A stretch of 64,000 nucleotides of DNA from Adiantum capillus-veneris (taxonomy: Eukaryota; Streptophyta; Polypodiopsida; Polypodiales; Pteridaceae): contig CM043968.1 in assembly GCA_014529385.2 (NCBI GenBank), positions 23,007,013 to 23,071,012 on the forward strand, written 5' to 3'. The translations under genes were made by a program, and so were the position numbers. This document shows positions 54,970 through 64,000 of this stretch, one piece after another. Positions within the stretch are counted from its first letter, which is position 1; each line of letters begins with the position of its first letter. The notes under the pieces were generated by a model, which worked only from the letters and a program-made list of their open reading frames with translations, had not been told where the DNA came from and searched no databases.

Positions 54970-55795
54970 CTATACATGTAATATGGCATTAAGTCCAAAC
55001 GCCATGTTGTATGGTGTGGTTCCTAATACCGTCTTATATGCAACTCTATAAGCCCAAAAAATAGAGTGGAACCTTTGATTCCAATTAGACCTATTATCAT
55101 TCACAATCTTAGTAAGTAATGTGAACAAGACTTTGTTGTTTCTTTCAGCCTGACCATTAGCTTGCGGGTGATAAGGGGCTGATTTTTGATGTATAACCAT
55201 GAACCCATCAAGAAAATATTCAATGACTTCATTAACAAACTGAGCTCCTCAATCACTAACAGTATCTATCGACAAGCCATACCTTGTCAATGTATTTTCA
55301 TATATAATAATTTTGCAGTAGATTGCACATTATTTTTTTGTTTAGCTTTAGCATCAACCCACTTAGTCAAGTAGTCTATGGATACAATGATATATTCCGC
55401 ATGAGTTCTGTAAGTCAGTAATGCTATGGGGCCCATGAAGTCTAGACCCAATTTAGCAAACGTGCGTGCTCCTATCATGGGTCTCATTGGCATTTTGTCC
55501 TTCTTGATTGGTACTTTTTTTCTTTGACATTCATTACATCGTTTCACAATGCGTCAGCATCCATGAATGGTGTAGGCCACAAAATTGTGGAAAACATTAT
55601 AGACTTAGCCGTTATGTCTCCTAAAAAATGACCACCCGCTTTCCTAGCATGTGCTTCTTGCAAGATTAGTATATACTCATTTTTCGATGCACAAAGTTGA
55701 AGTTGATTATATTTTTCGCGCTTATATAGCTGGTGGCCAATCAATTCATGTGAATCTGCTTTGGTTATGATTGCCTTCATTCTTGTCTTGGACAT
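54970..55795 (-). pseudogene. Element E integrase HHCC and catalytic core
   Basis: ILQEAHARKAGGHFLGDITA and RCNECQRKKVP give the zinc domain, out of frame with one another near 55547. The core has AKLGLDFMGPIALLTYRTHA (first Asp), YIIVSIDYLTKWVDAKAKQ, then a broken patch, and HQKSAPYHPQANGQAERNNK with the catalytic Glu (55200-54970). The second Asp lies in the stop-bearing patch near 55255. Confidence 0.88.
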
Positions 55796-57528
55796 GTTCT
55801 CAAAAAAATGGAACCTGGTTCAAATAGTTCACAATTTACTTTCTCCAATGTGGTGATAGGGTCACATGGTACGTTGTAGCGTACTCCTATGGTTTGTTAT
55901 TTGTGCACAAACTGCAACTCTTGATAAACATGTGTGCTTCAAGTGAGAGGCGGTTTTGCAAGATAGACCTAGTGGCCTCAACACCAGGGCTAATGCATGA
56001 TGGCTTCATCACAAAAGACAAAAAATAGGGGGCACCGCCTAGTTTGGGATGCGGCTAGGATGCAAGGTGCACATCAACGCACATCAATCACACATCAAGG
56101 CATAAAACTATTCACTCCCTCACTCAAAATCCATCCGCTCATCAGCGTGTTGACGCATGTGAAAGAGTGAAGGAATAAGAGGGAGGAGGGGTGATAGGGA
56201 AAGAGAAAGGGACCCAAAATGATCATGAAGCATTCCACTATCATGGATTATGAGTCCCACTAATCACGCAAATATGCATAATATATAGAACACAAGAGGG
56301 TGAATTGAGTTACAAAATGGGAGAACTCCATTATGGTTGTGAGAGGCGGTTGATATTGATGAGTGTGCCAAGATACTTCAATACCACCCGATGCATGTTT
56401 CCATAGAGGTTCTATGGGCCATGCCACTCCACAAAGCCTCACCAATGGTGCTAGCGAGGTCTTGCGGCATATGGTGCACTGGATGTAGTGCAATCTATAC
56501 ATGTGACATGATAGAGAGTGCAATGGTGCGTGATAGTTATACTTTGTGCTAATCATTAGAAGTGTGAAATTGTGAGTGAGAAATATAACTTCTGCATGGT
56601 GCATTACATTGAGAATAGATGACATGGCGGTGGCTAGAATTGTGATGGTGTCTATGCTTGTTGATGTCTTTGTATGATGGAGACCTCTCCTTATATAGGG
56701 AGAGCGGTTGGAATTTCATATATTTTTTATTGGGGCAGAACCTACACCAAGTGACTGTGGGTGTGCCATGTCTATTGTATGATGCTTCTGGTTGAGGTCT
56801 ACAGAGAGAAAATAGTAGGAGGGGAGTAGAGTAGAGGGATGGGGGGGTTTTACAAGGTATGCTAGTCGCTTATTTTAGAGAGGGGAGATGGGATCTTACA
56901 GGGATTTCTGGAGGGTGGTTTGTCGTTGGAGAAGATAAATCCACCACTTATAGCTGTAGTGGCTCTAACTTTGGCCAAGACCTCATTTAACAGGGCTTTG
57001 TTTCTCTCACTCATGCCCTAGATTTCAAATCTAGAGGAAAAATATATACAATGATCCTATTTTCATTACAAGACGAGAGAGATTATGAGGGGTGTAGGTG
57101 TAGAGAAAAAAGATGATTACAAGGGTTGATATTTTTGTTGAAAAGAGATAGGCATGGCTCACTTAATTGACGCTTTTGTAACTCAAAGATTTTCTTGGGC
57201 AAGAATTCTTTGCATCGTGTCGTTTGTACCAATCATAATTGAATTCCTTTGCGGTCTTTACAGTTGCCGCCATTTCATTGAAGTCGTTGGTGCGAGGCGT
57301 GCACATATGAGAGCATGCACATGTGTGTGAATGATGGTGGCTATAATTTGACTATTTTCAGCTTATGGGTTGATTTGTGAGACCGTTTAGTGGTGATTCT
57401 GAGACTGGGATGTGTGTTGATGACTAGGTTGTGTATCCACATGTGTATGTGAATGTGTAAGTGTGGCTGGAAAAACAAAAATTTCTAGCTATGGAGAGCT
57501 TGATAAAGACATGAGACTGAGAGGGAAG

Positions 57529-57530
<2 letters not shown>

Positions 57531-57563
<33 letters not shown>
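57531..57563. repeat. (TG)n microsatellite
   Basis: About 16 TG units inside the F LTR. Confidence 0.98.
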
Positions 57564-57567
<4 letters not shown>

Positions 57568-57660
57568 ACTCTATGGGTGAGTGTGTATGTGCTCAAAATT
57601 GGCCATTTTCAGCTTGTGTGTGTGGTCCATGTGTAGGAGAGAGAAAAAGTTTGTCCATTG

Positions 57661-57663
<3 letters not shown>

Positions 57664-57747
<84 letters not shown>
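57664..57747. repeat. (AG)42 microsatellite
   Basis: A perfect run inside the F LTR; the long frames crossing it on both strands are artefacts of the repeat. Confidence 0.99.
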
Positions 57748-57749
<2 letters not shown>

Positions 57750-58275
57750 GACAAAACGTGAGAATTAGAGACACAAAGAGAGTGAGAGTGAGAGGGGGAG
57801 AGAGATAAAAATGTGGTGGGTTGAGGAAGAGAGAGAGGGAGATGACACAAGGAAGGTAGGGGGCCTCCATGGATGGAAGAGAACAAGGTGGGGAGAGATG
57901 ATAATGAGGAGGAGGACCCTTTATTTGCTTTTGTAAGAAAGGTGGTGTCCATGGTTGTACAAACCATTGAGTGAGCCTTTTATTTACTAATATATAGCTT
58001 CTAATAATTTGAAAGTGGAGCCCTATGAGGAGAAAATGAGGGAGGAGGGGATGATTGCAAGTGGCTCTGCCGGTACTTGGGGACAAGACTCCTTACCATG
58101 CAAGATTGACTGCTTCAGGCCCAAAATTGTTTTTTGGGAGTTTTATTTATGTTGATTATCAAGTGGTCATCCATACGCAGTGCACTTGAGGATTGCCAAC
58201 AAGAGCAGGTTCCATAGAGAGAGGTGGTTTGAGTTCAAAAGGCAGCCCTCTTTAGTCCTCTCCTTTAAGCTAGAG

Positions 58276-58735
58276 GCATTTATGTATCTAGCTCTGTGCT
58301 TTTGCTTCTTCCCTTGAGGTGGAGGAGTCTCCATCTCAGGAATATCCATCATTGGTGCTTGATCAAACCGCAAAAAGTACTACTTCAGCCTCCAAAAACC
58401 ATTGACACGTGTTTTGTGAAGCCTACTATTTGCATCCATCAATCGATAACTACCATTATTGTAGAGCTTCATAATGACAAATGGCCCCTCCTATCTGGGT
58501 GAAATTTTTTTATCCTTCCTAGTGTCAAACCTATTATCATACCTTAGGACCAACATACCTTTCTTGAGACCTTTTTCCTTAAGTCCCTTGTTGAAGGTAA
58601 GGCGTCGTTGCTCTGCTTGTGCTGTGTAGTAGCTGATAGCCTCTTCTCTGTCTAGTTCAAGCCTCTCTAGATCAATAATGTGGTTGTGGAGTTGAACATT
58701 AGGGCATTCCATTTGCCTGTGTTGTTTGCTTGAGT
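58276..58735 (-). pseudogene. Element F integrase C-terminal domain
   Basis: The protein (QLHNHIIDLERLELDREEAI, LTFNKGLKEKGLKKGMLVLR, YDNRFDTRKDKKISPR) is close to residues 1025-1090 of T pol. After a stop-bearing patch it ends with YFLRFDQAPMMDIPEMETPP, parallel to the T end (LRFDQTPMMEIPEEGDSS). Confidence 0.9.
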
Positions 58736-58740
58736 GCAGG

Positions 58741-59290
58741 TTGTAGAGAGATTTTTTGAAGGCTTACTTATCTGTTTGATGCTTCTTTGGAATCATTTTT
58801 AGCCTTGTTGTTGGTCGTCATATTTGACATTGTTCCTCATCAATGGGTTCTCTCTTAACTGTACTGTAACCGTAGGAGGAATGGAAAGAATTCAAGTAGC
58901 GGTGTAGTGACAGTAGTTTTATTGGTTTCCTTTGGGACCCACTTCTTTGTGATAATTGGTTGTTTTGTTGATGATGTTCATTTGGGAGCACATACTTGTC
59001 CTTGCTTCGTTTGTTTTTTAAGAGACTTATTTGGGATCCACCTTCTCTTTATGTGAGTCTTCAGTGGCCTTTGCTTAAGTCCTTGTAGGCTTGGTTGAGG
59101 ACGAGATTCAGACTTTGGGATTTGATGCTTTATTTGTTTTGAAATCCAAATTAGAAACTCTTCACCTCTTTGAGCTTGAATCAACTTCTTTGGAACCCAA
59201 ATTTGATTTGCAAAAGCTTGTGACTTTGTGTTTTTCTTAGTTGTCATTAGGAAAAATATGAACCCCAAAAGGGCCCTTTAGCTTAAGGGG
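58741..59290 (-). pseudogene. Fragment G: post-integrase W-motif tail of a C/E-like element
   Basis: The frame 59268-58978 is Lys/Gln-rich with repeated W-words: QIWVPKKLIQAQRGEEF, LIWISKQIKHQIPK, RRWIPNKSLKKQTKQG, and after a shift KKWVPKET. The same words occur after the retropepsin-like domain in C (KIWVPKAQLKNK) and E (QMWVPK, FVWISK). No other part of the element is present. The role is unknown. Confidence 0.5.
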
Positions 59291-59670
59291 CGATTAAGCA
59301 TGGACCAATAGGAAGAGGGTGGTGACCACAACTATAGCCTCAAAAAAGTAGGGTAGGAGGGGGACATGGGGGCCTCTTTGTTCCCCTCATTATAGCTTTG
59401 CCCCCTAGAAAGAGAGAGAAAAGGGGACGGGGGGGTTCCCTCCATTTTCATGGGCGGTCATAAAGTAACCCTAAAATTTCAAAAAAAAACAAAAATCTCC
59501 AAATCTCACTTTTTACTCCTCAAAAGCTCCCCTAACCAAATACATGGTCAAAAATATATTTTCTTTCACCAAAATCTACATTTCTTAGCCATTACCCTCC
59601 ATTCTACCTCCTCTCCTCCTCCTCTCTCTCTCTCTCTACACTTACACATCTCTCTCTCTCTACACTTACA

Positions 59671-59734
<64 letters not shown>

Positions 59735-59851
59735 TCCCTCCCTCCAAGATTTCCATAGCTACAGCAGATATGGAAGCTTTCCATAGCTGCAACACATATG
59801 GAAGATTTACATAGCTGCTCACGATCTAAACACACACTCTCTCTTTCCTCT

Positions 59852-59979
59852 TTCCTCTCTCCCCAAGATCTCCATGGCTACAACACTTGTGGAGACTTTA
59901 CCAAGCACACCTCTTACCTTTTCTTCTACCACTTCATAGCCCATCATCTACAAGCTATCCATGGCTATGGTTGCAGCAC
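59852..59979 (+). repeat. Direct repeat, first copy
   Basis: It starts CTCTCTCCCCAAGATCTCC and is matched at 60121-60246 with few differences; a (CT)n tract precedes each copy. Confidence 0.9.
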
Positions 59980-60038
59980 ATATGGAAGCTTTCCATAGCT
60001 TCAACACATATGGAAACTTTTCATAGCTGCTCACAATC

Positions 60039-60088
<50 letters not shown>

Positions 60089-60120
60089 GTGCTTTACAAT
60101 TTTCATCTACACCTCCACTC

Positions 60121-60246
60121 TCCTCTCTCCCCAAGATCTCCATGGCTGCAGCACTTGTGGAGACTTTACCAAGCACCTCTTCTACCATTTCTTCTACCGC
60201 TTCATAGCCCATCATCTACAAGCTATCCATGGCTATGGCTGCAGCA
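60121..60246 (+). repeat. Direct repeat, second copy
   Basis: Matches 59852-59979; it ends in ATCCATGGCTATGGCTGCAG. Differences are single bases and a short indel (CACCTCTTC against CACACCTCTTAC). Confidence 0.9.
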
Positions 60247-60811
60247 TTGGGGTAAACTTCTCTAGCCCTCTTTTACCCTTTTAAGTACACCTTCTTAGAC
60301 CATCATCTCCAAGCTTCCCATGGCTGGAGCACCTACAAAAACTCTATCAGCCACCTCTTGTCTCCTTGCCATGGCTGCAATATTGCACTCGAAGGTTCTC
60401 CATTGAAGGTTTAATCCTTTGTATCTCCCTATCTCCAAAAACATTTACTTCTTCCTTCATCTCTAGCTCATTCAAAACCACCATCAAACCCTCTTATTGT
60501 AGCTGCTTCCTCTCTATAGCAATATCAAACTCTACTACTCACAGAAAGCCAAAAGATGAGGTAGAAAGGGTTTTCTTGTACAACACCAAAGATTCTAATG
60601 GGGAGTGGGTGCTTCAAGTGTTCCGCAAAGGTGTTTGGGTCTTCATGCAATGTGGAGCCACCGGGACTCATCATGTTCAAGATTATGACAACTTATATCA
60701 ACATTGGAAAGGGAGGCTGCTTGGGTTCAAAGACCATAGGATCAATGGAACGGTGGTCGCTATTCAACATGTGTATTCAATGCCTAATATGCATTTGGGG
60801 CACACTAATCT

Positions 60812-61130
60812 GCAGGAGAGCTATGGAGTGGAGAGAAGATCTATGGCGTAGAGAGATTTGGGATGGAGAGCTACAGGAGAGCTATGGGATGGAGAGCTGC
60901 AGGAGAGCTATGGAGTGGAGATCTGCAGAGAGCTATGGAGTGGAGAGGAGAGCTATGGAGTGGAGAGATGTAGGAGAGCTATGAAGTGGAGATGTATGGG
61001 ATGGAGAGCTGCAAGAGAGCTATGGAGTGGAGAGATATGGGATGGAGAGCTGCAGGAGAGCTATGGAGTGGAGAAGAGGGCTATGGAGTGGAGAGCTATA
61101 GGGGGGAGAGATGCAACAAATCTATGGAGT
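60812..61130 (+). repeat. GA-rich tandem repeat (GAGAGCTATGGAGTGGAGA type)
   Basis: Degenerate units of about 18-22 bp built from GGAGAGCTATGG, AGTGGAGAG and GATGGAGAGCTGCAG repeat over about 320 bp. There are long open stretches in plus-strand frames because the unit is stop-poor; they encode ELQESYGVE and RAMEWR repeats. Confidence 0.9.
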
Positions 61131-61730
61131 GACCTACAACAAGGAGAGGGAAGGAGGAAGAATGTGTGCTGAAAAGTAGGAGAGATAAGAGAGAGGGAGA
61201 GGAGTGAGAGAGAGGTGAGTGATTTTGGAGGGAAATAAAAAAAGGTGAGGGTTTGACACTTAGCAGGTCTAGCAGCAGAGAGAGAAGTTTTGAGTATACA
61301 TATAGGTTGGGGAGAAGTTTTGAGTAAAAGTGAGGGTTTTTTTTTGTTTTTTTGTAAAAAGTGATTTTTTGGGCTGAGGCTATCATATGCCCATGATGAT
61401 GTGGCAAAAAGGGGGGGAGGGTAGTTGGGTGGATGCATGAATAGGTGGCCCAGTTTTAACCAGTTGAAAGTTGCTTTTGGAGGCTTAAAATTTAGGGGGT
61501 ATGAAACTGGTGTTATGGGCAAGAATTGTTTGAATTAAATAATCGTGTGGAGGATACAAAATCTTAAAAATCATGTGGAGGATTCAAAAACACGTGTGGT
61601 GCCCACGTCAGAACGAATGTTCGGTCGAATGTTTTCATGACTGTGACTTCTCTGTATCTCTGTGCCTTTTCCTTCTACACCTTTCTCAGCTCACTCTACA
61701 GCCCCCTGTGCATGCTGCTTATCCTTCACT
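61131..61730. other. GA-rich non-coding stretch before the terminal gene
   Basis: No gene recognised. Purine-rich to 61240, then A/T-mixed. A promoter for the gene at 61731 may lie here, but no clear TATA box stands out. Confidence 0.4.
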
Positions 61731-62814
61731 ATGGATAGCAACCTAAGAAAGAGCCCAAGGAATGGAGCCCGACAGGTCTCCCCCACAAAGACCCGACATT
61801 CTCCCACGAAGGTATGTCACCTCTCTCTGTCTCTCTGTGTGTTGTGTACAGCGGGCCTGTAGGTGTAGTAGAGTACTAAGGTGTGGATACATTGAGTAAT
61901 GAATATGGATTTATTCCTTTCAGAGACAGAAGTTACAGCCTCCTCCCAAAATCAGCCGCTTTGTTCACCCCAAGGATGTGGAGGTGCCATTAAAGGCATT
62001 CTGCACGACAAAGGAGGATTTTCATAGGGAATATGGGTTAAGTATTGAGGGGAAAGATGTTAGGAAGTTGACAAATGTAGATGTGCCCATATCCGACTGG
62101 ATGAAAGTTTTCACGTGTCTTCCAGTGAAGGAGAAAAAAGTGCCGATAAAAACAGCAAGGCCGGATCACTACAAAGCACTCTACCAGCTCTACAAGCAGG
62201 TGTACCAATCCAAACCACCAAACTATCTACTGGGAGTCAAGTTTGCACGCAGATATGTTTATTTCGTATGCATAGGTCCGGTAAAGTGGGCTGAGTTTGC
62301 ATCTGAGGTGGTGAAGAATGTGACCAATGAAGGTCACTTAGATAGGAAAAGAGAACAATGGAAGTTAGAGACTTCCCAAGTATCCACAGGAACCCCAAGT
62401 GGTTCTACCATCTTCTTAGTAAATACCCCATCCGGAAGTACACCAGTCGGAAGTGGGCTTTTTGCGACTACTGATTCTGCGTTTAGTGTTGAAGTATCCA
62501 CTTCCTTGCAAGAACTTCTTGTTGAGGTTAGAAAATCTCATGACAATGTATCAGCCGAGTGTCAGAAGGCTAAGGATTCAGTGGTCAAATCTGTTGCTGA
62601 TGTGCATCGTTGCGAGGGTGCCCTTGACACCATCCGAATGCACTGACGATGCCAATGTACCAACAGGCTTGCTTGATAGCCTCCAAGAAAAATTTGACCA
62701 AGCAAAAGCCACCCTACAGCAGGCACATGTATGCTTTTAACTCCATTTGATTGTAGTATAATACCTGCAAAGTACCATAAGGTATGATTTTTCATACCAG
62801 TAGGATTATATCAT

Positions 62815-63200
62815 ATTTGGTAAGGGTAGATGACAATGCCGGTAGGATGTTATCATACCGGTATGATTATACCCTACCGGTATGATTACATCCTACCAAT
62901 ATGATTATATCCTACCGGTATGATAACATCTTACCGGTAGGATTTAGGATATAATCCTACCGGTATAATAACATCCTACCGGTATGGTTACATCCGATAG
63001 GTATGGTTAGATCCAACCGGTATGATAAAATCCAACCGGTTTAACGTTAAGCTTCCGATATAATGTTATCCTACCGGTATGATGTTACCGGATGTTATCC
63101 TACCGGTATGATGTTATACTATCCAGTATAATAACATTATACCGGTGGGATAACATCATACCGGTAGGATGTAATCATACCGGTATGATAACATCATGAT
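62815..63200. repeat. Palindromic ACCGGT tandem array in intron 2
   Basis: About 13 copies of ACCGGT lie in this intron, mostly as TACCGGTA with flanks such as ATCCTACCGGTATGAT or ATCATACCGGTAGGAT at irregular spacing of about 18-22 bp. Units occur in both orientations, and the core is itself self-complementary, so many alternative hairpins are possible. Confidence 0.9.
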
Positions 63201-63660
63201 ACCAATTTTCAAGCATTCATACCGATTTTATACCTGTTTGAAATTGTCTGATAACAGAGGTCTCTTGCCTACAGGAAGAATTATCCAAATGATTGGAGCG
63301 TGAGGAAACCTTTGGTCTCTATGTCACGTTTGTGACAGACATGATTAGTCAACCAATGCTACCTGAAACCATAGTCTTGCCTGCACGAGTTTCAGCTCCT
63401 GGACATAGTGTTGTTCTCATTGATGTGTGCAATGCTTGTGGTGTAAAAATTCATGATCACAATCGCTCAAGCCATGTTGTTCTATTGCCTTGTTCACATG
63501 CATACCATGCATTCTGCTATGCTCACTTGGCTGAGAAAGGAAAGTGCATGCTTAAGGATTGCCCCGGAGTTATTTCTGCAGAAGACCAATCCCTTCTAAA
63601 GAAGAAGCCAGTTGAACCATGCCCAAAAACAGGTGAGAAAATTGTTTCAATGGGTAATCA

Positions 63661-63730
63661 GGTGGTTGATTTTTGTCTTCTCTGATGTTTTTTCAGGTGG
63701 TTGATTTTTGTCTTCTCTGATGTTTTTTCA
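63661..63730 (+). repeat. 35-bp tandem duplication of the intron 3 acceptor
   Basis: Two exact copies (63661-63695, 63696-63730) of a unit from GGTGGTTGATTTTTG to GATGTTTTTTCA each end in a pyrimidine tract and CAG. The second keeps exon 4 in frame; use of the first would add 35 nt and shift the frame. Confidence 0.95.
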
Positions 63731-64000
63731 GAGTCAAGCTACTTCAGAACTACTGTCGGTAAAGACACGGGGAACGATGCAGTGACGCCTGCATACAAGA
63801 CACCTGTGGAGGTATTTCTTGATGAAAATGTCCCTGGTAATGCTGAGAAACCTGTTTCGGAAACAACAGAAGAAGAACAAAACTTTGAGGTAAAGGAGCA
63901 GAGTACGACTGGTGCTGAAGGGAAAACCCAGAATGAGGAAGACGATGTGTTGCTAGACACTGGCGTGCGGGTGACAAGATCAAAGACCCCGAGAAAACGA

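Larger units (their letters stand above)
53200..55943 (-). mobile_element. Element E: integrase and post-integrase end of a C-like element
   Basis: The minus strand carries HHCC remnants (GGHFLGDITAKSI; MKRCNECQRKK), integrase core and C-terminus, then the retropepsin-like domain and W-motif tail as in C. It stops at 55943, where the LTR of F begins. The rest of its pol and gag are absent. Confidence 0.82.
55944..58252 (-). repeat. 3' LTR of element F (about 2.3 kb)
   Basis: On the minus strand it begins AGAGGGCTGCC after the purine tract AAAGGAGAGGACTAA and ends CCGCCTCTCA. The end region aligns with the T LTR (CCTAGCCGC, GCGGTGCCCCC, GAGGCCAC, GGTCTAT). It holds (CT)n and (CA)n tracts on this strand. 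The start is uncertain by a few bases. Confidence 0.75.
55944..58740 (-). mobile_element. Element F: 3' end of a T-like Tat element
   Basis: The minus strand has the integrase C-terminal part (58735-58276), a purine tract and a full-looking 3' LTR (about 58252-55944). Both coding part and LTR 3' region are recognisably related to T. Upstream pol is absent. The right LTR end abuts the integrase of E, suggesting insertion into E followed by loss of the rest of F. Confidence 0.85.
59291..60811 (+). other. CT-rich duplicated region with two (CT)n tracts, weak coding potential
   Basis: Two direct copies of a segment of about 127 bp (59852-59979 and 60121-60246) each follow a (CT)n tract (59672-59732; 60042-60086), and words such as CATAGCTGCAACACATATGG recur at 59760-60030. 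A plus-strand frame at 60366-60851 contains EWVLQVFRKGVWVFMQCGAT and WKGRLLGFKDHRINGTVV. It looks protein-like for about 80 residues but I cannot identify it. It could be an LTR or a gene 5' region. Confidence 0.4.
61731..64000 (+). pseudogene. Four-exon plant-type gene with RING-H2-like finger (with lesions; runs off the right edge)
   Basis: Exon 1 61731-61811 (MDSNLRKSPRNGARQVSP; donor AAG|GTATGT), exon 2 61924-62728 (acceptor CTTTCAG), exon 3 63275-63632 (acceptor GCCTACAG; donor ACAG|GTGAG), exon 4 63732 onward (acceptor TTTTTTCAG). Phases agree: 0, 0 and 1. Exon 2 encodes a globular part (VPLKAFCTTKEDFHREYGLS, WAEFASEVVKNV) then a coiled coil. Exon 3 has CNACGVKIHDHN and LPCSHAYHAFCYAHL, giving C-x2-C-x17-C-x-H-x2-H-x2-C-x9-C-x4-C, a RING-H2-like pattern with a wider last pair. 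Exon 4 is acidic and then basic (TRSKTPRKR) and open to the edge. Two lesions: exon 2 is 805 nt, one base off frame near 62635, and TGA at 63290. RING-H2 proteins are often E3 ubiquitin ligases; that role is only an inference. Host gene, duplicated pseudogene or transposon-captured gene are all possible. Confidence 0.65.

Noticed and set aside
57534-58086. Long frames across the (AG)n tract on both strands
   Set aside because: They exist only because a dinucleotide repeat has no stops; protein is Glu-Arg or Leu-Ser runs.
1-64000. tRNA, rRNA, bacterial defence or phage genes
   Set aside because: Nothing with the needed sequence or folding pattern was seen; the only tRNA-like words are retroelement primer binding sites.

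Overview
The window is repeat-dominated nuclear DNA of a land plant. The evidence is several nested Ty3/gypsy LTR retrotransposons, one with the archaeal-type second RNase H of the plant Tat/Ogre/Retand lineage, one Ty1/copia remnant, primer binding sites matching plant tRNA 3' ends, spliceosomal GT-AG introns and long GA/CT microsatellites. The large number of old, partly decayed elements fits a large genome. A fern, lycophyte or gymnosperm is my guess, but the sequence does not settle it. I saw no bacterial, organellar, rRNA, tRNA or CRISPR sequence.

Layout (element letters are mine). A (minus, 1-5938): Ty3/gypsy with 5' LTR, PBS, gag and pol, running off the left edge. 5.9-8.3 kb: at least two phase-matched exons of an unidentified gene (minus), then non-coding DNA. 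8.3-11.1 kb: a decayed long coding region (minus), charged and Pro-rich, then coiled coil, then a globular part. C (minus, 31.5 kb down to about 12.4 kb): an old gag-pol element whose integrase is split at 14336/23948 by T. T (plus, 14337-23947): a nearly complete Tat-lineage element with two LTRs, PBS, gag, protease, RT, two RNase H domains, integrase, PPT and an ATAG target duplication. D (plus, 31.6-37.15 kb): a relative of C facing the other way, head to head with it. H (plus, 37.15-42.74 kb): an LTR pair around about 2.1 kb of decayed, pol-less coding sequence with the same PBS type as T. 42.9-43.4 kb: a fold-back repeat and a (GA)n tract. 43.8-45.86 kb: a Ty1/copia RT-RNase H remnant. 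B (minus, 45.99-50.89 kb): a second copy of family A with its own 5' LTR. E (minus, 53.2-55.94 kb): the integrase end of a C-like element. F (minus, 55.94-58.74 kb): the pol end and 3' LTR of a T-like element. G (minus, 58.74-59.29 kb): a C/E-like tail. 59.3-61.2 kb: CT/GA-rich duplications. 61.73 kb to the right edge: a four-exon plant-type gene or pseudogene with a RING-H2-like zinc finger.

The elements would work by the usual LTR-retrotransposon cycle: Gag packages the RNA, protease cuts the polyprotein, RT and RNase H copy it, integrase inserts it. Every copy here carries lesions. The most unusual feature is that C and E, two separate copies, carry a retropepsin-like domain after the integrase, in the integrase frame, followed by a tail with repeated W(V/I)PK-like motifs. 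The other leads are the promoter-deleted 5' LTR and Asp-to-Ala RT of the young element T, the pol-less element H, and the terminal gene with a palindromic ACCGGT array in one intron and a duplicated splice acceptor in the next.
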